A stretch of 64,000 nucleotides of DNA, from positions 558,001-622,000 of the forward strand of contig CAVWOM010000008.1 of assembly GCA_963756575.1 (NCBI GenBank), in the 5' to 3' direction. Under the pieces are notes generated by a model. That model was not told where the DNA came from, ran no database searches, and saw only the letters and a program-made list of their open reading frames with translations. This document shows positions 61,152 to 64,000 of the stretch, one piece after another. The stretch's first letter is position 1. Every line of letters begins with the position of its first letter. A program made the position numbers and the translations under genes. Source of the DNA: Palsa-504 sp963756575 (lineage in GTDB: Bacteria; Actinomycetota; Actinomycetes; Streptosporangiales; Streptosporangiaceae).

Positions 61152-61661
61152 ATGCTTTCGTACATGCCCCTTCTTCCGGCAACGTTCGCTGAGGATGTCA
61201 TCAATCAGCCGGCCCGCGCCCAGTTCGAGACGTTCCTCGATGAGCACCGCAGCCAGCTCAATCGCTGCCTCGACGGGCTGACCGAGGAGCAGGCACGGCG
61301 GTCGCTGGTGCCGTCCGAGACCACCTTGCTGGGCCTGGTGAAGCACGCGATCTTCCTCGAGAAGGTCTGGTTCGACGAGGCTGTCACCGGTCGGTCACGT
61401 ACTGAGATCGGTATCCCGGCGGTCTCGGGCGAGTCGTTCGTTCTTCATGACGACGACACCGTCGCCGGCGTCCAGCAAGCACACCGCGAGGCGTGCGCGT
61501 CATCACGGCGCGCGACGTCATCCCTGGGACTCGAGGACAAGGTCTACGGCTACCGGCTCGGCCCGCTCCCGCTGCGCTGGGTATATCTCCACGTGCTGCG
61601 CGAACTCGCTCAGCACGGCGGGCACGCAGACATCTTGAGGGAGCAGGTCCTCAGCGGGTAG
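61152..61661 (+). CDS. DinB-family protein (DUF664 type)
   Basis: 169 residues from ATG 61152; ATG 61164 is an alternative. LLGLVKHAIFLEKVWFDEAVTG gives the first metal His, and RWVYLHVLRELAQHGGHADILREQV the later ones. A four-helix metal-dependent thiol-transferase-like fold; substrate unknown. Paralogue of the protein at 40.5 kb. Confidence 0.9.
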   Translation: MLSYMPLLPATFAEDVINQPARAQFETFLDEHRSQLNRCLDGLTEEQARRSLVPSETTLLGLVKHAIFLEKVWFDEAVTGRSRTEIGIPAVSGESFVLHDDDTVAGVQQAHREACASSRRATSSLGLEDKVYGYRLGPLPLRWVYLHVLRELAQHGGHADILREQVLSG

Positions 61662-61679
61662 CGCGGGGTCGCCCACGCC

Positions 61680-61838
61680 AGCGGGACCGACGATCTCACG
61701 CGCCTGTGCGCGCTGGCCGTCGGCGGACGGCTCGATGGCCAGGTCGAGCTCGAATGCTCATGGCGCCAGCCCGGGCCCGCGATCGACGCCCTGCTGAGCC
61801 GCCGCATCGGCGGCAAGGCCGTGCTCCACGTCGACTGA
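61680..61838 (+). pseudogene. quinone oxidoreductase C-terminal fragment
   Basis: A short open tail ending TGA 61836-61838 reads LTRLCALAVGGRLDGQVE and IDALLSRRIGGKAVLHVD, matching the C-terminal strand and GK-V-L ending of MDR quinone reductases. No start and no upstream domain; it begins 19 bases after the DinB stop. Confidence 0.5.
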
Positions 61839-61895
61839 TCTCCCCGCCCAAGCCAATGACCGAACGGGTGTTGACGACCGGCGTACTGACAGCTT

Positions 61896-61919
61896 AATGT
61901 CTTAGTAACCTAAGACATT
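61896..61919. promoter_or_regulatory. GntR/YtrA-type operator overlapping the promoter
   Basis: AATGTCTTAG-TAAC-CTAAGACATT is a perfect 10-bp inverted repeat with a 4-base spacer, ending 14 bases before the GntR ATG. A TTGACG hexamer at 61871-61876 and TTAATG at 61894-61899, 17 bases apart, form a plausible sigma70-like promoter whose -10 lies in the operator. Confidence 0.75.
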
Positions 61920-61932
61920 GAGGACGCCACAC

Positions 61933-62328
61933 ATGATCAGCTTCCGCATTGACAGCCGGTCGGCGGCGCCGCCCTACCTGCAGATCGTGCAGCAGGTACG
62001 GCAGGCGCTGCGGATGGGCGTGCTGGAGGTGGGCGACCAGCTGCCCCCCGTGCGCGAGGTCGTCGGGGCGACCGCCGTCAACCCCAACACGGTGCTCAAG
62101 GCCTACCGCGACCTGGAACGCGAGGGCCTGGTGCAGGCGCGGGCCGGGCACGGCACGTTCGTGCTGAACCGCCCGCCGGGGCCGCCCCCGCGCACGCACT
62201 CCCGGCTCGGCCGCAGCCTGGCCCGGTGGGTGCAGGAAGCCCGCGAAGCCGGGCTCGACGATGAGTCGATCGAATCGCTGCTGCGCGTCACGCTGCAGGC
62301 AGCGGCCAAGGAGGAGGAGATCGCATGA
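61933..62328 (+). CDS. GntR-family transcriptional regulator (YtrA subfamily)
   Basis: 131 residues from ATG 61933. N-terminal winged helix: RSAAPPYLQIVQQVRQALRMGVLEVGDQLPPVREVVGATAVNPNTVLKAYRDLEREGLVQARAGHGTFV. The short C-terminal region without a ligand-binding domain (about 50 residues) is typical of YtrA regulators, which control neighbouring ABC transporters. Its stop overlaps the ATPase start (ATGA). The upstream palindrome predicts autoregulation. Confidence 0.93.
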   Translation: MISFRIDSRSAAPPYLQIVQQVRQALRMGVLEVGDQLPPVREVVGATAVNPNTVLKAYRDLEREGLVQARAGHGTFVLNRPPGPPPRTHSRLGRSLARWVQEAREAGLDDESIESLLRVTLQAAAKEEEIA

Positions 62329-63221
62329 CCACGGTCATCCGGACCCGGGGACTGGCCAAGCGGTTCCGCCGGGTCACCGCCCTGAGCGATTGCGACGTCA
62401 CCGTGCCCGAAGGCTGCATATGCGCGCTGATCGGGCCGAACGGAGCGGGCAAGACCACGCTGCTGCGGCTGCTGTCCGGGCTGGCCCGGCCGACCGCGGG
62501 CGAGCTGGAGGTGCTGGGCGGCACGCCCCGCCAGGACCCGGCCTTCCTGGCCGAGGTCGGCTTCCTGGCCCAGGACATCCCGCTGTACCGGCGGCTCACC
62601 GCCGAGGACCACATCAGCCTGGGCGCGCACCTGAACCGCCGCTGGGACCCGGCGCTGGTGCGCGACCGGCTGACGTCGCTGAACATCCCGCTGGATCGCG
62701 CGGCGGGCTCGCTGTCCGGAGGCCAGCGGGCACAGCTCGCGCTGACGCTCACGCTGGCCAAGAGGCCGAGGCTAGTGCTGCTGGACGAACCCGTCGCCGC
62801 GCTGGACCCGCTGGCCCGGCGGCATTTCCTGGCCACCATGGCCGACGCCGTGGCCGCCGACGGGCTGACCGTCGTGCTGTCGTCGCACCTGGTCGCGGAC
62901 ATGGAGCGGGTCGTCGACCACCTCATCTTGCTGTCAGCCTCGCGGGTACAGCTATGCGGCGACATCGACGAGCTGCTGGCCGAGCACCGCGTCCTGGTCG
63001 GACCACGCAAGGACACGGCCGCGATCGCCCGGACCCACACCATCGTGCAGGCCGTGCACACCGCCCGGCAGACCACGCTGATCGTCCGCGGCCACGCCCC
63101 GGTCATCGACCCGGCGTGGGAAAGCTCCGACGTCGGACTCGAAGAACTGGTGCTGGCCTACATGGGCCAGGACGCCGCCCCCGCGATATCCCGCCTCGCC
63201 TCGGTTGGAGAAGGACAATGA
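62325..63221 (+). CDS. ABC transporter ATP-binding protein
   Basis: 298 residues from ATG 62325. Walker A GPNGAGKTT at 37-45, signature LSGGQRAQL, Walker B LVLLDEPVAALDP, H-loop SSHLVADMERV. All catalytic residues are present. The C-terminal part ends with SSDVGLEELVLAYMGQ, usual for YtrB-like ATPases. Middle gene of the GntR-ATPase-permease operon; coupled on both sides. Confidence 0.94.
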   Translation: MTTVIRTRGLAKRFRRVTALSDCDVTVPEGCICALIGPNGAGKTTLLRLLSGLARPTAGELEVLGGTPRQDPAFLAEVGFLAQDIPLYRRLTAEDHISLGAHLNRRWDPALVRDRLTSLNIPLDRAAGSLSGGQRAQLALTLTLAKRPRLVLLDEPVAALDPLARRHFLATMADAVAADGLTVVLSSHLVADMERVVDHLILLSASRVQLCGDIDELLAEHRVLVGPRKDTAAIARTHTIVQAVHTARQTTLIVRGHAPVIDPAWESSDVGLEELVLAYMGQDAAPAISRLASVGEGQ

Positions 63222-64000
63222 CCTGGTTCACCTGGCGGCAGTACCGCACCCAGTTCGCCGTGGGCACCGCCATCCTGGCCGCGCTCTGCCTGCTGCTGCT
63301 CCTCACCGGCCTGCAGCTCTTCTCGCAGTACCACGCGATCATCACGCAGTGCGCAGCCGGCGGCCACGGCTCGACCTGCTCATCCGGGGGCGGCCTGTTC
63401 GTCGGCGGCCCCGCGGCCGGCTTCGTGAGCCTCATCGTGCTGGCCACGCCGGTCCTGGCCGGGCTGTTCCTGGGCGCGCCCATGGTGGCCGGCGAGTTCG
63501 AGGCTGGCACGACCCAGTTCGCCTGGACCCAAGGCATCACCCGCGCCCGCTGGCTCGCGGTCAAGACCGGCTGGCTGCTGCTCGCCGCGGCGGCCTGGGG
63601 CGGCGTCCTCGCCGCCCTGACCACCTGGTGGGCCAGCCCGACCAACGCCGAGCACGGCAACGAGTTCTACCCCGGCCGGTTCGATGTCCTGTACCTCGTG
63701 CCGGTCGCCTACGCGGTGTTCGCCATGGCGCTCGGCATCTGCGCGGGCGCCCTGATCCGCCGCACCGTGCCCGCGATGGCGGTCACCCTCGGCGGGTTCA
63801 TCGCGGCCCGCGTCGCGGTGCTGCTCTGGCTGCGCCCGCACTACCTGAGCGCGGTCACGGTCACCCGCGGCCTGGTCAACGCGTTCTCGCCGTCCGGCTC
63901 CTACTGGCTGATCCACCAGGGCGTGCTCAACCCGGCGGGTCAGCTGATCTCGGGGGTGAACGGGGAAGCCCAGTTCAACGGGGTGCCGGTCGATGCCCTG
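63218..64000 (+). CDS. ABC transporter permease, N-terminal part (runs off the window)
   Basis: ATG 63218 overlaps the ATPase stop (ATGA), with AAGGA upstream. 261 residues are visible: MTWFTWRQYRTQF, a first helix LAALCLLLLLTGL, an outside loop with two Cys (QCAAGG, STCSSGG), and further helices in AGFVSLIVLATPVLAGLFLGAPMVAGEFEAGT, WLLLAAAAWGGVLAAL, and PVAYAVFAMALGICAGALI. The MVAGEFEAGTTQFAWTQGITR segment is the coupling helix typical of actinobacterial permeases paired with a GntR-ATPase. The C-terminus is outside the window. Confidence 0.9.
   Translation, partial: MTWFTWRQYRTQFAVGTAILAALCLLLLLTGLQLFSQYHAIITQCAAGGHGSTCSSGGGLFVGGPAAGFVSLIVLATPVLAGLFLGAPMVAGEFEAGTTQFAWTQGITRARWLAVKTGWLLLAAAAWGGVLAALTTWWASPTNAEHGNEFYPGRFDVLYLVPVAYAVFAMALGICAGALIRRTVPAMAVTLGGFIAARVAVLLWLRPHYLSAVTVTRGLVNAFSPSGSYWLIHQGVLNPAGQLISGVNGEAQFNGVPVDAL

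Noticed and set aside
1..64000. CRISPR arrays, tRNA genes, rRNA genes, IS elements or prophage genes
   Set aside because: I read both strands for regular repeats with spacers, TψC-like arms and transposase motifs and found none; tRNA detection by eye is not exhaustive.

Overview
The window comes from a very high-GC actinobacterium, probably a soil-type filamentous actinomycete. The evidence is frequent GTG and TTG starts, Shine-Dalgarno (SD) GGAGG sequences, many 4-base ATGA/GTGA gene overlaps, and actinobacterial families: a SARP/BTAD-NB-ARC regulator, DUF1707 proteins, zinc-finger anti-sigma proteins, LLM flavin enzymes, tricorn protease and a KstR-type operator. I see no rRNA, tRNA, CRISPR array, transposase or phage gene. 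The family cannot be fixed by eye. All translations and coordinates were worked out by reading; no database search was possible.

0-4.8 kb: the tail of an epimerase, remnants of a ketosynthase and an acyl-CoA ligase, then an intact SMP-30 lactonase and an LLM oxidoreductase. 4.8-9.2 kb: an operon of ECF sigma factor, polytopic zinc-finger membrane protein, ABC ATPase and ABC membrane protein, then a gene-free spacer with a strong hairpin. 9.2-14.8 kb: secreted GH12-CBM2 cellulase, hydantoinase plus nitroreductase, a GYD protein and an aldehyde dehydrogenase behind a KstR-like site. 14.8-18.2 kb: a four-gene operon (TetR, Zn-alcohol dehydrogenase, TIM-barrel protein, methyltransferase) with a palindromic operator. 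18.2-25.5 kb: SARP-like regulator, drug-exporter-type ABC pair, DUF1707 protein, remnants of an HcnA/HcnB-like oxidase, and an unknown protein.

25.5-36.5 kb: membrane protein, dodecin, YihY/BrkB protein, haloacetate-dehalogenase-like hydrolase, an operon of GH15 / SDR / small membrane protein, a frameshifted tricorn protease and an FAD monooxygenase. 36.5-38.6 kb: dense gene remnants (OmpR, HTH, hydrolase, TetR, quinone reductase, HxlR) around a DUF4260 gene. 38.6-46.4 kb: DUF1707/LiaF-like protein, a second ECF sigma operon, DinB protein, succinate-semialdehyde-type dehydrogenase, a MarR/quinone-oxidoreductase locus with three matching palindromes, and an ABC permease beside an ATPase that has lost its nucleotide-binding core. 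46.4-52.7 kb: HPII-type catalase, transaldolase and another ABC drug exporter.

52.7-56.6 kb is a compact envelope-stress island: an ECF sigma factor with a zinc-finger-Asp23 fusion protein, divergent from an Asp23/DUF2273-like/DUF6286/AmaP operon. 56.7-64 kb: a frameshifted multidomain membrane protein, ChaB, PPK2, DinB, and a GntR(YtrA)-ABC operon running off the end.

Two themes stand out. First, several dozen intact genes are interspersed with about fifteen broken ones, many of which keep both ends but lack the middle. This is either active decay by internal deletion or an assembly artefact. Second, there is unusually legible local regulation: inverted-repeat operators can be seen next to TetR, MarR and GntR genes, and three separate ECF sigma factors are each translationally coupled to a candidate anti-sigma protein.
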